This document shows, piece after piece, positions 26,246-36,073 of a stretch of 64,000 bases of DNA. Positions within the stretch are counted from its first letter, which is position 1; each line of letters opens with the position of its first letter. The notes below the pieces were generated by a model that was not told the DNA's origin, did not search any database, and saw only the letters and a program-made list of their open reading frames with translations. The DNA comes from Limnomonas spitsbergensis. Taxonomy: Eukaryota > Chlorophyta > Chlorophyceae > Chlamydomonadales. Location of the stretch: assembly GCA_037349105.1 (NCBI GenBank), contig JAYJMM010000120.1, forward strand, positions 6,390,001-6,454,000, in the 5' to 3' direction. The position numbers were made by a program, and so were the translations under genes.

Positions 26246-29200
26246 CTACTCCTCATCGGTCATGCACAAGTACCCTGGCACAGTGATCACGAACTTGCTC
26301 AGCTTGACCCTGGTGGCCACTGGCAGCCCCTCATAGAACATGTGCGAGACCGAGTGCCTTCTGCCAAAGTAGTCCACTGCATCCCTCGAGATCTGCAGCA
26401 GCTCTGCTGTGGACAGTACTCTGTGCGCAAACGCCTCCACTGTCTCCTCTGGCTTGACCTCTGGATCCAAGGTTGTTTTGACTCCCAGCTTGAGGTTGGT
26501 GATCGCGGATCTCTCATCCGAGGTCGGCTTCCCCACCTCCTCCTTTACCACCCTGATCCACAGGGTAAGCAGGGAAACCGCACAGCACTGCTCCTCTGCT
26601 GGAGCGGCCCACTGCCCCCTGATCCTTTCCACCTCCTTGGTGGCCCTGTCCCCTGCATGGGGCGCTGCCCTGATGGCCACCATCAACGGCCCCACACTGG
26701 CAGGCTTGTTGTTCCACAACCTGGCCAGGGATCGCACGAGCATGGCCATGGCCGAGGGTGACTGGCAGGATCCAACAATTTCCCCTGCCACCACGGCCAG
26801 CGCCGGTGGTTCATCCGACAGCGCCAGTCTGTTGTGTGATCCCCAATAGCCACACTCTTGGCAATATTTCTTGGCTGCAACCGCGCCCGGGTGTGACATA
26901 TCCAACACCGGCACGTTGCCTTGGATAGCTGGGATTTTGGTATATTTGGCCACCCCTGCCAGCTGCAGGACCATCTGCTGCAGCAGCTGCATGTTCATCC
27001 TTGTCTGCTCCCTATCGAGCCTCTTCATTTCCTGGTCGCTGGACTCCCGCCTGGCCCTTGGCCCGCGCCTGTCCGCTCCACCTGACCCCGACTCGTCTAA
27101 ACTGGAGTCTGATCCAGATCCGCTACTGTCGCCCCCTGATGGGCTGCGACTGCGCTGGTACTGGCTGTTTCTGCGGCCAGCCCCATCCTGGGCTTGTCCG
27201 CCCCCGGACGACTGTCTGCCGGCCCTGCTCGCGGAGCCTCTGCTCCTCTCGGGTGGCGGCTGATCAGCCTCATCTCTGCTTTTTCTCTCCTCTGGGCCAG
27301 ACTCCCGAGGCTGTGATCCTCTGCCGGATTCTGCCTGCCCCCTGGGCGGCTTCTGGCTTGGCTCGCCTGGCTGTGTCCTCCTGCCGTATTCTGCCGGCCC
27401 CCTGGGCGGCTCCTGGCTCTGCCAGTTTGGCTGTTCCCTGCCGTCTGCCTGCCCCCTGGGCGGCTCCTGGCTCTGCCAGCTTGGCTGTTTCCCTCCTGTG
27501 TAATTCCTGACGTAGGAATCAGATTGTGTTTCCCCTCTGGTTTCCTGCCTTCTTGGTCCACTGAAGCGCACACTGCCTGCAGGCTCGTCCTGTTGTGTTC
27601 CTCTTGCTGCGCCCTCTTGCCTTTTCCTCAGGAACTCCTCGACGTAATCCACCTGGGTTTCCTGGCCTGTGTTCTCTTTGTCCTCGATTATGCGCAGGAG
27701 TGCATAGGACTCTTGCCTGTTTGCTCTGCGCGTTGCTACGCCTTGCTCAGCCATCCTGGCCAGCGATCGGCTAGTCAACTCCGCCCTTTCGCTGGCGGCT
27801 GGGCTACTGGCCCTGGGCTCTTCCCTGCCCCTTGGCCGCCCCCTGAGGCTTGGCTCGCTGCTGACCTCAAAAACCTCAGATCTGAGGGTTGGCGCGGTTC
27901 CTGCTTGCTGCTTCCACCTTTGGACTTCCCTGAGCTCCTCAGGCCGCTGCCCCGCTGTTTCAAATCCTTCCCATGCCTGGTCCTCCTCATCTTCTGGCTC
28001 GGATCCCGGTTCCACCTGATTTCCTGTTACCTCATTGCACCACTCATCTGCGAAGGCCTTAACAGCCAGGGCTGCTTCGCGTCCAGCCCTTCCCTTGGAT
28101 ACCTGTCCAAGGGCGCTTAACAGCGTCGCCCTGTCCTGCCCTGTGTGGGGGATACCCAGCATGGCCTTTGTTGCCCATCCCCTCAGATGATGGGCCTTGA
28201 ACTCCTCAATGGCTGTGACCTGGTCCTGGAAATGCAAGAACGTCCTGGAGCAAACTTGCTTCCACAGGTCTGTTGCCCACTGCAAAATTCCTGCCCAACC
28301 GATCGGTCCTTCTGACTCCTCATTGCCGCACACTACTCCCCCAGTCCCGGAGCGCTCTGGCTCTCTAGGTCTGGTATCCTGCGCCTGTGCTGTACCTTGA
28401 TAAAATCCGCGCAGGATTTCCTTGTGGCCGCCGCCTGCTCGCATCTGGCTGCTAGATCCCTCCTTGGGTGTCTGCACAGGTCTGCCCACACTGGGCGTAA
28501 ACTTGGACAGCGGCGTCCCGTAAACTGTGGATCCCGCCCCTCTTTGAACCGGCACCCTGCGTGGTCGCATTGGCTGCCTTGGGCGCAGCCCTGTCACTGG
28601 CTGCCGCCCCTTCTCTTCTTGTATCGGATCAGGCAGCTCTTCCTCAGATATTAGGTCAGCCCACGGCTTTCCCACCGGTACAGCTGACTTTTCCTGTGGT
28701 TCTTTGCTGCTCTGCGGGGCCTGCCTGGTCACAGCAGGCTTGATCTCAGCTCCCTCGCGCTTGATCTCTGCATCACTGGCCTCAGCCGGGTCCTCACCCG
28801 GCTCCAGCCCCCTCTGGATGTTGGCATCCATGAGGTGCTCACATGCACTGTCGCTGTGCTCGCACTCGAACCCGCAGAACATGCATACTCTTCCGGGGTA
28901 ATACCTCATGGCCTGACGCATGGCATTGCGGGTGTCCATCTGCTGCTGACGGTCACCTGTTGCGCAATCCTCCCAGAGCCTGGCCAGCTCCACATCTGCA
29001 GGCACCGCAGCAGGGAATGCTACCAGGCACACATTCCTGCTGCTGCTGTTGTTCACGGGTGCTGGCACCGGAGACCTGCTGCTCCTAGCTTCATCCACGT
29101 CACTGTCAGCTGCCCTGTCTTGTGGCAACAGCGTCTGCAGTTTATTTGCCAAGCGACGCTTCATCATCCTCAGCTGCCTGGTCATTCTCATCTGCCAGGC

Positions 29201-31546
29201 AATCCCAGGCTGCCTGGCCATCCACAGCTGCCTGGCCATTCCTTTGAGCTTCTGCTGGTACCAGTTCACCTTTTCCCTCAGCATGGGTATGGAGATCCCC
29301 TGCTCCTCTGACCCCTCAGGATTCTCTGCCGCCTCCAGCTGTTTGCTGGCCTGCTGGGCCGCACCTGGTTCTGATATTGGCACCTGGACCCCTCCTGGAG
29401 CTGCTGGCACTGGTGGTGTGACAGGCCCATCTTCTTCTGGCTGGTGCATCTGCACCAGCACCGGCGCCTGCCTGTGCTCGTGGTCCTCAACCTCACTTGG
29501 GCCAACTGGTTCCTCAGCCACCCTTTGGGTCAGCTTCTGCTCCCACGGATGCAGTTGGTCCGGCTCGCAGCCGCCGGCCACCACAGGTGTCACATGGGCT
29601 GCCTCCCTCGACAAACACAAACGTGACGCCTGCACCTGCAGTTGGCCTGGCTCACAGCCACCGATCCCTACAGGTGTCACATGAATTGCCTCCCTCTGCA
29701 CGCACCGTCGTGACGCCTGCAACTGCAGTTGGCCTGGCTCACGGCCACCGGCCACCACAGGTGTCACAGGAACGTCCTCCATCTGAAAACACAGCCGTGA
29801 CGCCTGCACCTGCAGTTGGCACGGCTCGTGGCCATCGGTCACCACAGGTGTCACATGAACTGCCTCTCTCTGCAAACACAGCCGTGACGCATGCACCTGC
29901 AGTTGGCCTGGCTCACAGCCAGCGGCCGCCACAGGTGTCACATGGGCTGCCTCCCTCGGCAAAAACAGCCGTGACGCATGCACCTGCAGTTGACCTGGCT
30001 CACAGCCACCGATCCCTACAGGTGTCACAGGAACTGCCTCCATCTGCAAACACAGCCGTGACGCCTGCACCTGCAGTTGGCCTGGCTCACAGCCACCGGC
30101 CACCACAGTTTTCAGAGGAACTGCCTCCTTCTGCAAACACAGCCGTGATGCCTGCACCTGCAGTTGGTCTGGCTCACAGCCACCGATCCCTACAGGTGTC
30201 ACAGGAACTGCCTTTCTCTGCAAACACAGCCGTGACGCCTGCACCTGCAGTTGGCTTGGCTCGGAGCCACCGATCCCTACAGGTGTCACAGGAACTGCCT
30301 CCTTCTGCAAACACAGCCGTGACGCCTGCACCTGCAGTTGGCTTGGCTCGCAGCCACCGGTCACTGGTTTGGGTGAAAAAGCATTCCCTATCGGAACACA
30401 GTTGATCAGGTGCAGCTGCTCGCTAGCTACCGGGCTATCCTGCCTGGGTGGGCCGGCACTCTCTGCCGTAATACAGTTGATCAGGTGCAGCTGCTCGCTA
30501 GCTACCAGGCTATCCTGCCTGGGTGGGCCGGCACTCTCTGCCGTAATACAGTTGATCAGGTGCCTGGGACTTGGCTCACTGTCACTGCTGAGGATGTCAA
30601 ACATGGACCAGCCGTTGGGGGACACCTGATTACCTGGCTGCTCCATACACCTGGTCAATGCCTCCAAGGGTGCGCGCTGCTGGGGAACAGCCAGACTGCT
30701 TAACCCCGCCTGCTCTGCGTCACACACACTTTTCCACACTCCAGTGGCCCACTGCCCTAGCCTGTTCCACCCTCTTGGCTGAGCCAGATCCTCCTTCCTT
30801 TTTACTGGGGGCCATTCCGCAGTGGCGGCTTGTGCTCCACCCACCGCCTGCAGATCTGCAGGTTTCCTGATCACCTGACTTCCACCACGGGGCATCGTCC
30901 CGTTCTCCTTTTTAACGCACTGCGCAGCACTTGCCACTCTCATTAGCCTCTTCTGCGTCGCGTATTCTGGCCCACTGCCTAGGTCTCTTGCTCTTCCGCA
31001 CTCTGCTGCCCCCTCTGGGGCTGCCGAGGTGCCTGCCCCTTGATCACCGTGATCGGGCTCGTTCTTGACTCGTTGCACGGCCCCTGCCCCACTGGGCAAG
31101 TCCTGCTCTGGTGCGCCTTCTGGACCACTGTCCCGATTTGCGCCACTGGTCTGCGACACCTCAACGGCCGGGTCCAATGTCAGCTCAGGGGTTCTTCCTC
31201 CCTGTCTCAACCACTGCGCATATTCCAGGCCTTGCCTTGGAATATCCAGGGTTGATTGGGGCACTCGCCCACCTCGGCTGATCCCTTTGTGCGACACTAG
31301 TGCTGAGCCGTCTGCCTGCGCCCCTGCCTCTCTGGGCGGTACGCGGCCCGGTTCTGGCACCTTGCTGTCTCCTGCGGGCGGTCCCACTGGCCCTGCCAGC
31401 TTCGCCGCCACCAACAGGGCTTCTGCAGCCAGCTCATCACTAGCTTCCATCGGGTTTACACCCGGCTCCAGCCCCCTCAGACGCCCACTTCTCCGTTGGG
31501 CGTCAGGGTGCTGGTGCCTATCGGGATTTAGATCTACGTCTGTCAT
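26246..31546 (-). CDS. Gag-like ORF of the split-repeat retroelement, 1766 aa
   Basis: This is the only long ORF of the element. I start at the first in-frame ATG (31546); the frame stays open a little further upstream. The product is Gln/Pro/Arg-rich and repeat-rich. It holds two copies of a 25-residue repeat (HLINCITAESAGPP; about residues 329-382), then nine full plus one partial copies of a 28-residue repeat (EPGQLQVQASRLC; about 394-667). A Cys cluster (CMFCGFECEH) lies near 889 and QSQEPPRG repeats near 1350-1400. Near 1562 there is a knuckle-like CQECGYWGSH. A folded, capsid-like C-terminal domain ends the protein, with EETVEAFAHRVLSTAELL and VITVPGYLCMTDEE. The gag assignment rests on position, the Cys motif and this domain; there is no enzyme motif. 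It ends at a TAG with the frame open beyond. The likely role is RNA binding and particle assembly for the element. Confidence 0.65.
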   Translation of the reverse strand: MTDVDLNPDRHQHPDAQRRSGRLRGLEPGVNPMEASDELAAEALLVAAKLAGPVGPPAGDSKVPEPGRVPPREAGAQADGSALVSHKGISRGGRVPQSTLDIPRQGLEYAQWLRQGGRTPELTLDPAVEVSQTSGANRDSGPEGAPEQDLPSGAGAVQRVKNEPDHGDQGAGTSAAPEGAAECGRARDLGSGPEYATQKRLMRVASAAQCVKKENGTMPRGGSQVIRKPADLQAVGGAQAATAEWPPVKRKEDLAQPRGWNRLGQWATGVWKSVCDAEQAGLSSLAVPQQRAPLEALTRCMEQPGNQVSPNGWSMFDILSSDSEPSPRHLINCITAESAGPPRQDSLVASEQLHLINCITAESAGPPRQDSPVASEQLHLINCVPIGNAFSPKPVTGGCEPSQLQVQASRLCLQKEAVPVTPVGIGGSEPSQLQVQASRLCLQRKAVPVTPVGIGGCEPDQLQVQASRLCLQKEAVPLKTVVAGGCEPGQLQVQASRLCLQMEAVPVTPVGIGGCEPGQLQVHASRLFLPREAAHVTPVAAAGCEPGQLQVHASRLCLQREAVHVTPVVTDGHEPCQLQVQASRLCFQMEDVPVTPVVAGGREPGQLQLQASRRCVQREAIHVTPVGIGGCEPGQLQVQASRLCLSREAAHVTPVVAGGCEPDQLHPWEQKLTQRVAEEPVGPSEVEDHEHRQAPVLVQMHQPEEDGPVTPPVPAAPGGVQVPISEPGAAQQASKQLEAAENPEGSEEQGISIPMLREKVNWYQQKLKGMARQLWMARQPGIAWQMRMTRQLRMMKRRLANKLQTLLPQDRAADSDVDEARSSRSPVPAPVNNSSSRNVCLVAFPAAVPADVELARLWEDCATGDRQQQMDTRNAMRQAMRYYPGRVCMFCGFECEHSDSACEHLMDANIQRGLEPGEDPAEASDAEIKREGAEIKPAVTRQAPQSSKEPQEKSAVPVGKPWADLISEEELPDPIQEEKGRQPVTGLRPRQPMRPRRVPVQRGAGSTVYGTPLSKFTPSVGRPVQTPKEGSSSQMRAGGGHKEILRGFYQGTAQAQDTRPREPERSGTGGVVCGNEESEGPIGWAGILQWATDLWKQVCSRTFLHFQDQVTAIEEFKAHHLRGWATKAMLGIPHTGQDRATLLSALGQVSKGRAGREAALAVKAFADEWCNEVTGNQVEPGSEPEDEEDQAWEGFETAGQRPEELREVQRWKQQAGTAPTLRSEVFEVSSEPSLRGRPRGREEPRASSPAASERAELTSRSLARMAEQGVATRRANRQESYALLRIIEDKENTGQETQVDYVEEFLRKRQEGAARGTQQDEPAGSVRFSGPRRQETRGETQSDSYVRNYTGGKQPSWQSQEPPRGQADGREQPNWQSQEPPRGPAEYGRRTQPGEPSQKPPRGQAESGRGSQPRESGPEERKSRDEADQPPPERSRGSASRAGRQSSGGGQAQDGAGRRNSQYQRSRSPSGGDSSGSGSDSSLDESGSGGADRRGPRARRESSDQEMKRLDREQTRMNMQLLQQMVLQLAGVAKYTKIPAIQGNVPVLDMSHPGAVAAKKYCQECGYWGSHNRLALSDEPPALAVVAGEIVGSCQSPSAMAMLVRSLARLWNNKPASVGPLMVAIRAAPHAGDRATKEVERIRGQWAAPAEEQCCAVSLLTLWIRVVKEEVGKPTSDERSAITNLKLGVKTTLDPEVKPEETVEAFAHRVLSTAELLQISRDAVDYFGRRHSVSHMFYEGLPVATRVKLSKFVITVPGYLCMTDEE
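29545..30368. repeat. 84-bp coding repeats in the gag-like ORF
   Basis: Nearly ten head-to-tail 84-bp units keep the reading frame (28 residues each). Each holds GCACCTGCAGTTGG and CACAGGTGTCACA on the plus strand. Variation is mostly at the Val/Thr/Pro linker and at the charged position after LCLQ. Confidence 0.85.
30395..30560. repeat. 75-bp coding repeats in the gag-like ORF
   Basis: Two full copies and a partial third of a 75-bp unit (CAGTTGATCAGGTGCAGC, CTGCCTGGGTGGGCCGGC on the plus strand) encode the 25-residue repeat and stay in frame. Confidence 0.85.
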
Positions 31547-32264
31547 TCCTACAGGCAATTTACGAACCGCACGGTCCTGCAAGCGTGCTGGCGACACCCC
31601 CTACAGGATCTGCTAACTTTAGGCTTCTGCCCCCTTGTTCCTACTGCAATCTGGTGAGGGCTTGCGAGCCAAGATCGGATGGCAGGTACAGCAATATGCA
31701 GGATAGGCCTTGCCTTCCTGCTTTTCTGCTCACTAATTTCAATCTGGCGGAATCCTCCTTCGCCTTTTCAGTTCTTCCCACCTTGCTGGCTGGGCTGCTT
31801 CTAGATGTCTCACGTCCTGCGTGGATGTCACACGCCCTGCGTGGATGTAGCCTCTTGCGTAGTGCCCGCTCAGCTCTGCGTCCCTGCGGGGATCCTTTGG
31901 TACACCCACAAGATTTCAAACTTGGATGTTCTATCCACAAATTCACTTCTGTCAATGATGAAAGATTGGATCCACCTGATCACAATCTGCAGTCACACAG
32001 GTAATTATCTGCTGGGTGTTTAAATCCACAGCCAGATCTTCAAGCCTCTCCTGGACTCAACACTAAGCTGCCACGCTCAGCGATTCTCAGGGTTTAACTT
32101 GGCAATCTCTCTCTGGAGATTACCACAGCAAAGTGCAGTTCAAACGCTGTCCAAGGTCGTTTGCATGCAAACAAAATTCCAATTCCGCTGCACAAGCACC
32201 TTTAGCAGGAATTGGCGAATCAAGCTGATCAGGCTAAATCCACTTCGTCCCTTTCTAAAGGACA
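31547..32264. other. Retroelement 5' leader (minus strand)
   Basis: This lies between module B' and the gag-like start. A 104-codon minus-strand ORF (31955-31641) is present but resembles no family. GTCCTGCGTGGATGT-type units repeat twice near 31815-31850. It probably serves as the untranslated leader. Confidence 0.45.
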
Positions 32265-32900
32265 CGCGATGTGCGCTTCAGGTCCGTGGCGGACTTCTTT
32301 CCTCACGGCAGTGACGGACGCCTACGGGCAGGCTCAGTGACTCTTCACTGGCTGCGAGTGCTCAGCGAGTTAAGCAGTAGAGCTGGATATTTGTATGTAT
32401 AGCAATAGACGTATGGTAGCGTAGGCCTTCTGGCCGTCTGGGCGCGATCCAGCTGGGCTATGTTAAGGGCACTTACCGCGCAACACGCGGTGAGGTAGCC
32501 GGGAGGTTGACTGCGTACTTCTTCTTCGGCAGGGTCTCGGTTCACTACTGAGGTACTTGTCTCCAGGTAGTTCAGCTGAGGCGGAGCTAGTCTTGACTTG
32601 ATATAGGTACTGACGTTATGAACACCTCAGGCCTCATGCATTGGATGCCGGCCGGAGCTTGTTACATAAGAGGTCTGTCCTTTAGAAAGGGACGAAGTAG
32701 TTAGCCTAGGCAACTGCCGGGATACAGGGACCCGGCAGGCCCAATTCAGAATACGGTACAATCTGTCAAATCAACCGGCGTAAGCGGGTTTCTAGGTCTC
32801 AGTTCAAATCCGTAGACTCCGCAGAGAAGCTGCGGAGTCCCCGAGGCCGCTAACTGCGGTCTAAACGGTTCTGTCACGTATACGGTAATATACTGTGACA
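32265..32900. repeat. Split repeat module B' (5' end of the element on the minus strand), 636 bp
   Basis: Matches 23881-24516. After it the sequence continues CTTTGTTTGTG, taken as host flank. Confidence 0.9.
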
Positions 32901-32996
32901 CTTTGTTTGTGTGAGAGATATCCAATCTACCTTCGCATGGCTCAAGCCTGGCTCAAATGATAAGATCTTTCATTTCCTAGCTTCAACTTTTCAAAT

Positions 32997-33050
32997 CACA
33001 CACTTTGACAAAAAATTCCCGCCCCGGAACTGCTGGTTGCACCCCCCCCC
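32997..33050. repeat. Right arm of the inverted repeat flanking the retroelement
   Basis: This is the reverse complement of 23420-23470 (AATTCCCGCCCCGGAAC, then GCTGGTTGC and a C-run). No unambiguous target-site duplication is visible outside the arms. Confidence 0.55.
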
Positions 33051-35936
33051 GGTTTGATGTCAATTACGTTGAATCCATGGGTGGAATCCATGTTGAATCT
33101 GTTAAATTGGGGGCATTTCTGAGGTCCGGGTTTTTTAATTTGCAAGGGTGTAGGGTTTCAAATGCTGTGTATCACTGTTTCCTGCAATGGGCCTTGCAAC
33201 ATGTCTTTCATTGTGTATGTGCTCCTGATGTTGGCTATCGTTTGCACAAATAAAATGTTGGATGCGCTTTTGCTTTTCCCAAATAGAAAGCTCGAGTCCA
33301 AAGACATGTTCGATACTTTTCAAAATGTATTGAACAGTCCATGAGATTTTGCTGGAGTTCCTGTCAATTGATTATAAATATTTGTTGTGCAGTCGTCACT
33401 CGTCAGTTAACATCACAAGGTGCGTACAGATTTTGTGGCATGTAAAATGGCCCACTTTGCATCGAGATCCAAGACCGCCCCTACCCCCTGGCCCCAACTA
33501 CCCCAAAAAGCAGTTCCCCCATGTTTTGCCCCCAGCCTGGCAAAGTTTCAAGTTCCGAAACTTTCTCGACACTCAACCATTTCAGTCGCTCATCTGATTT
33601 TGAGTTTGCACCACCGGCTCGCACATGCCATTCATGCGCGTAGGAAATCTCTCGTACAAGCGAAAGCAAGGCGCGTCGGTGGACGTGTCAGGCCTTACTT
33701 ACTTTCGCTAGACGGCACCGAATCGACCACCGATTGGCCCTGGTCAACTTAAAATAATCCAAATATTCGATTTACAGCCACGAATATGCTATAGAATGCA
33801 GAATACGCGCCTCGACAATTAAATCCGCCCCGGAACCCGGGTGCTGGCTGGAACCACTGGTTGTCCCCCACCCTGGAGTGCAGCACTCTGCCAGCACGCA
33901 CACGCACGACTAAGCAAGCCAAAAAATATGTTCAAACACACATGGCTAATAAAGGCGTCTATGCAATTACACGGAAGTGATCGCTCGAAAACAAATTAGG
34001 GAGGGGGGTCTAGGATGGATCAATCGCGTGGACTCGCCGCACCCCATCCCCTCGCTTGGTAGGGCTATCAATTATATATAAACCCTACACCATTTACCCT
34101 AACTACCGCACATCATCCCCACCCACCCCGGGGTCCCCAGTGATAGTGCTCTGGACTCGTCCGTGGGAGCTACCCTCAAATATGCATCTCGTGAATCCAG
34201 TAGAGCATTTTGCAAACGATTGCCGTACACATCATCTATCAATATCTACCGTATCTCGAGCCCTAGATGGTGAGAGATAGAAAAAGAGAAAAGAGAACGC
34301 CGATGCGGCGTGGAATTTGAGAAGTACAGGTTGACGAGACGCCCAAGCCCCGGTCTGTATACCCTAAAAGGGAGAAAGGGGCTATGGCGGGTCAGTGAGA
34401 ACAGGGGGAGATGCTGGACGGCAGTCGGGTGGACTGTTTTTAAGGAAACGTCGAAGTCGAAGAATGGAATAGGCAGATTGGACAGTGTGAACTGCTAGTT
34501 GTTTGAGCAGTGGGGGGACGTTCAAGGGATGATATGAGCACCTTGACGGCTTGACCCAGAGATATTGGCACGCGGTACACAATACAACAAGGCCTCATCA
34601 CTCATATCTACAGGCCAGAAAGTCAGGGGACCTGACCGACTTACTTGACTTTGATTTCATTGCATTCATTATTCCATGGGCTGCACAGCGAGCTTGCAGG
34701 GGCGGGATGGCACCGGCCTGTCGCGGCTTGATTTTTTTTCTGGACGAAAGAGTGCTTAACGATGCATGCACACCGCTCGCATGCGCTTGGCCGGGGCCTC
34801 ACAAAACCTTCCGGCCATGAGTTGTGCCCATCATAAACTGCGATTTGCCTGAGCGGCGCAACGCACGTTTAAGCTGGAAATACACAACAGAACGAGAGGC
34901 TGAGATACAGTCAGCATCCATGACGCATGGACGCTTCTAGCGCCGGATGTCCGACCCGCTGCATGTTTTCAAAATGACAGCTAGGGTATGCCGGGTGTCG
35001 GTCAACCTCATGCCCTTGAATTAAGAGCCTATGACTGCGCACCATATTGTTGAATGTTGATCTGTGGGTGCCTCTGCTACTATTCAGCTACAACAAGCCT
35101 TATGCCTGCTCGGTTTGGAGCATAAAGCCTTGCTGCTTGGGCCAGAAGGCCAGTCACAATTTGGTCCCCGTCGGCGCCGTGGTGGCCGCCTGGAGGTATG
35201 GGCACTAACAAATAAACAGTGATGCGCATGCATGCACGCTGAGTTCAAGAACTGCATGACCTATGCCGAATGCACCTTCGCTTGAGATGGACAAGTCCAA
35301 TTGAATCCATGGTTGCATGGCAAAGGCCCGCATGAATTCTGGGTCGCATGGCTGCATGGATCCCTGGGCTGCATAGATGGATGGCTGCATGGATCATTGA
35401 GCTACATGGATCCTTGGGCTGTGTGGATTTATGGGCCGCATGATTGCATACATTTTCATGGGTTGCATGCATGAGCCAGCAAGCCCAAATCCACAAAGCA
35501 TCCCCACACCTCACGTGGCACACATCTGTATTTGTTTGTCACCTGATAAGCGCCCTCCAGACGAGTCACATCCACTGAAGAAAGCAATCTTCCAAGCCGA
35601 TCCCGTGCAATGAGGCAGCAGCCCACATCACCCACCAAAATTCAGGGGGAATTAACTAAAAACAATCTCATTTGAAAAGAGACAGCCTCCTTATAATAAT
35701 AAATTTCGATTTCTCACTCAAACGATACAAGATTTTGCTCTAGACGATAACGAATTTTGTACGTCCGTTCTTTGGGTGTTGAATATCCCTGAGTGTTGCC
35801 TGCAAGAGCCTGCCATGCTGATATCGGCATGTCTTTTGCTTCGCTGGCTGACATCGGTACTGTGTGTAAACTTCACTGTGATCGATGCCACACTTGTCAC
35901 TAGTTGTGACCTGTCATGGGGCCCAATTCCACCTGC
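33051..35936. other. No gene seen
   Basis: Only short ORFs with no family resemblance. 35290-35480 is enriched in GGCTGCATGGATC-like short repeats. No tRNA or splice-supported exon chain was found. Confidence 0.5.
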
Positions 35937-35942
35937 GCCTCG

Positions 35943-35958
35943 CCGGGATTAATCCCGG
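35943..35958. repeat. Perfect 16-bp palindrome
   Basis: CCGGGATTAATCCCGG. It overlaps GCCTCGCCGGG (35937-35947), a word that recurs at 36770-36780 and inverted at 36716-36726 on the other side of the KEQ-repeat gene. Confidence 0.85.
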
Positions 35959-36073
35959 TGTCAGTTTTTCTGGTTGGAAACAGAGTGCTGGGGAATACAG
36001 CAAATGCAATTCCACTTGAGCACGCGAGATGTTCGGGTACGGGCGAAACCAAATCTCTTTACATTACAGCCTG

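Larger units (their letters stand above)
23638..32900 (-). mobile_element. PAT/TOC-like retroelement with split direct repeats
   Basis: The element is bounded by two repeat modules arranged A (23638-23883), B (23881-24516), A' (24519-24764), internal region, B' (32265-32900). Read on the minus strand this is B'-body-A'-B-A. That is the split-direct-repeat order known for PAT-like DIRS elements, Volvox Kangaroo and Chlamydomonas TOC1. Both repeat pairs look identical in my reading, at constant offsets of 881 and 8384 bp, which implies recent insertion. No target-site duplication is seen, as expected for tyrosine-recombinase integration. The body carries one long gag-like ORF. I find no reverse transcriptase, RNase H or tyrosine recombinase, so the copy is probably mobilised in trans. 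Confidence 0.85.

Noticed and set aside
26246..31616. Plus-strand ORFs opposite the gag-like frame (for example 29497-30405)
   Set aside because: Antisense shadows of the in-frame repeats; the minus-strand frame is the only one open over 5.3 kb.
23638..32900. Ordinary LTR retrotransposon
   Set aside because: The repeats are not two full-length terminal copies. The A-B-A'...B' order with only B' at one end is a split arrangement, and no target-site duplication is seen.
35300..35480. GCATGGAT-rich stretch as a tandem array
   Set aside because: Spacing is irregular and units are too diverged to define a period.
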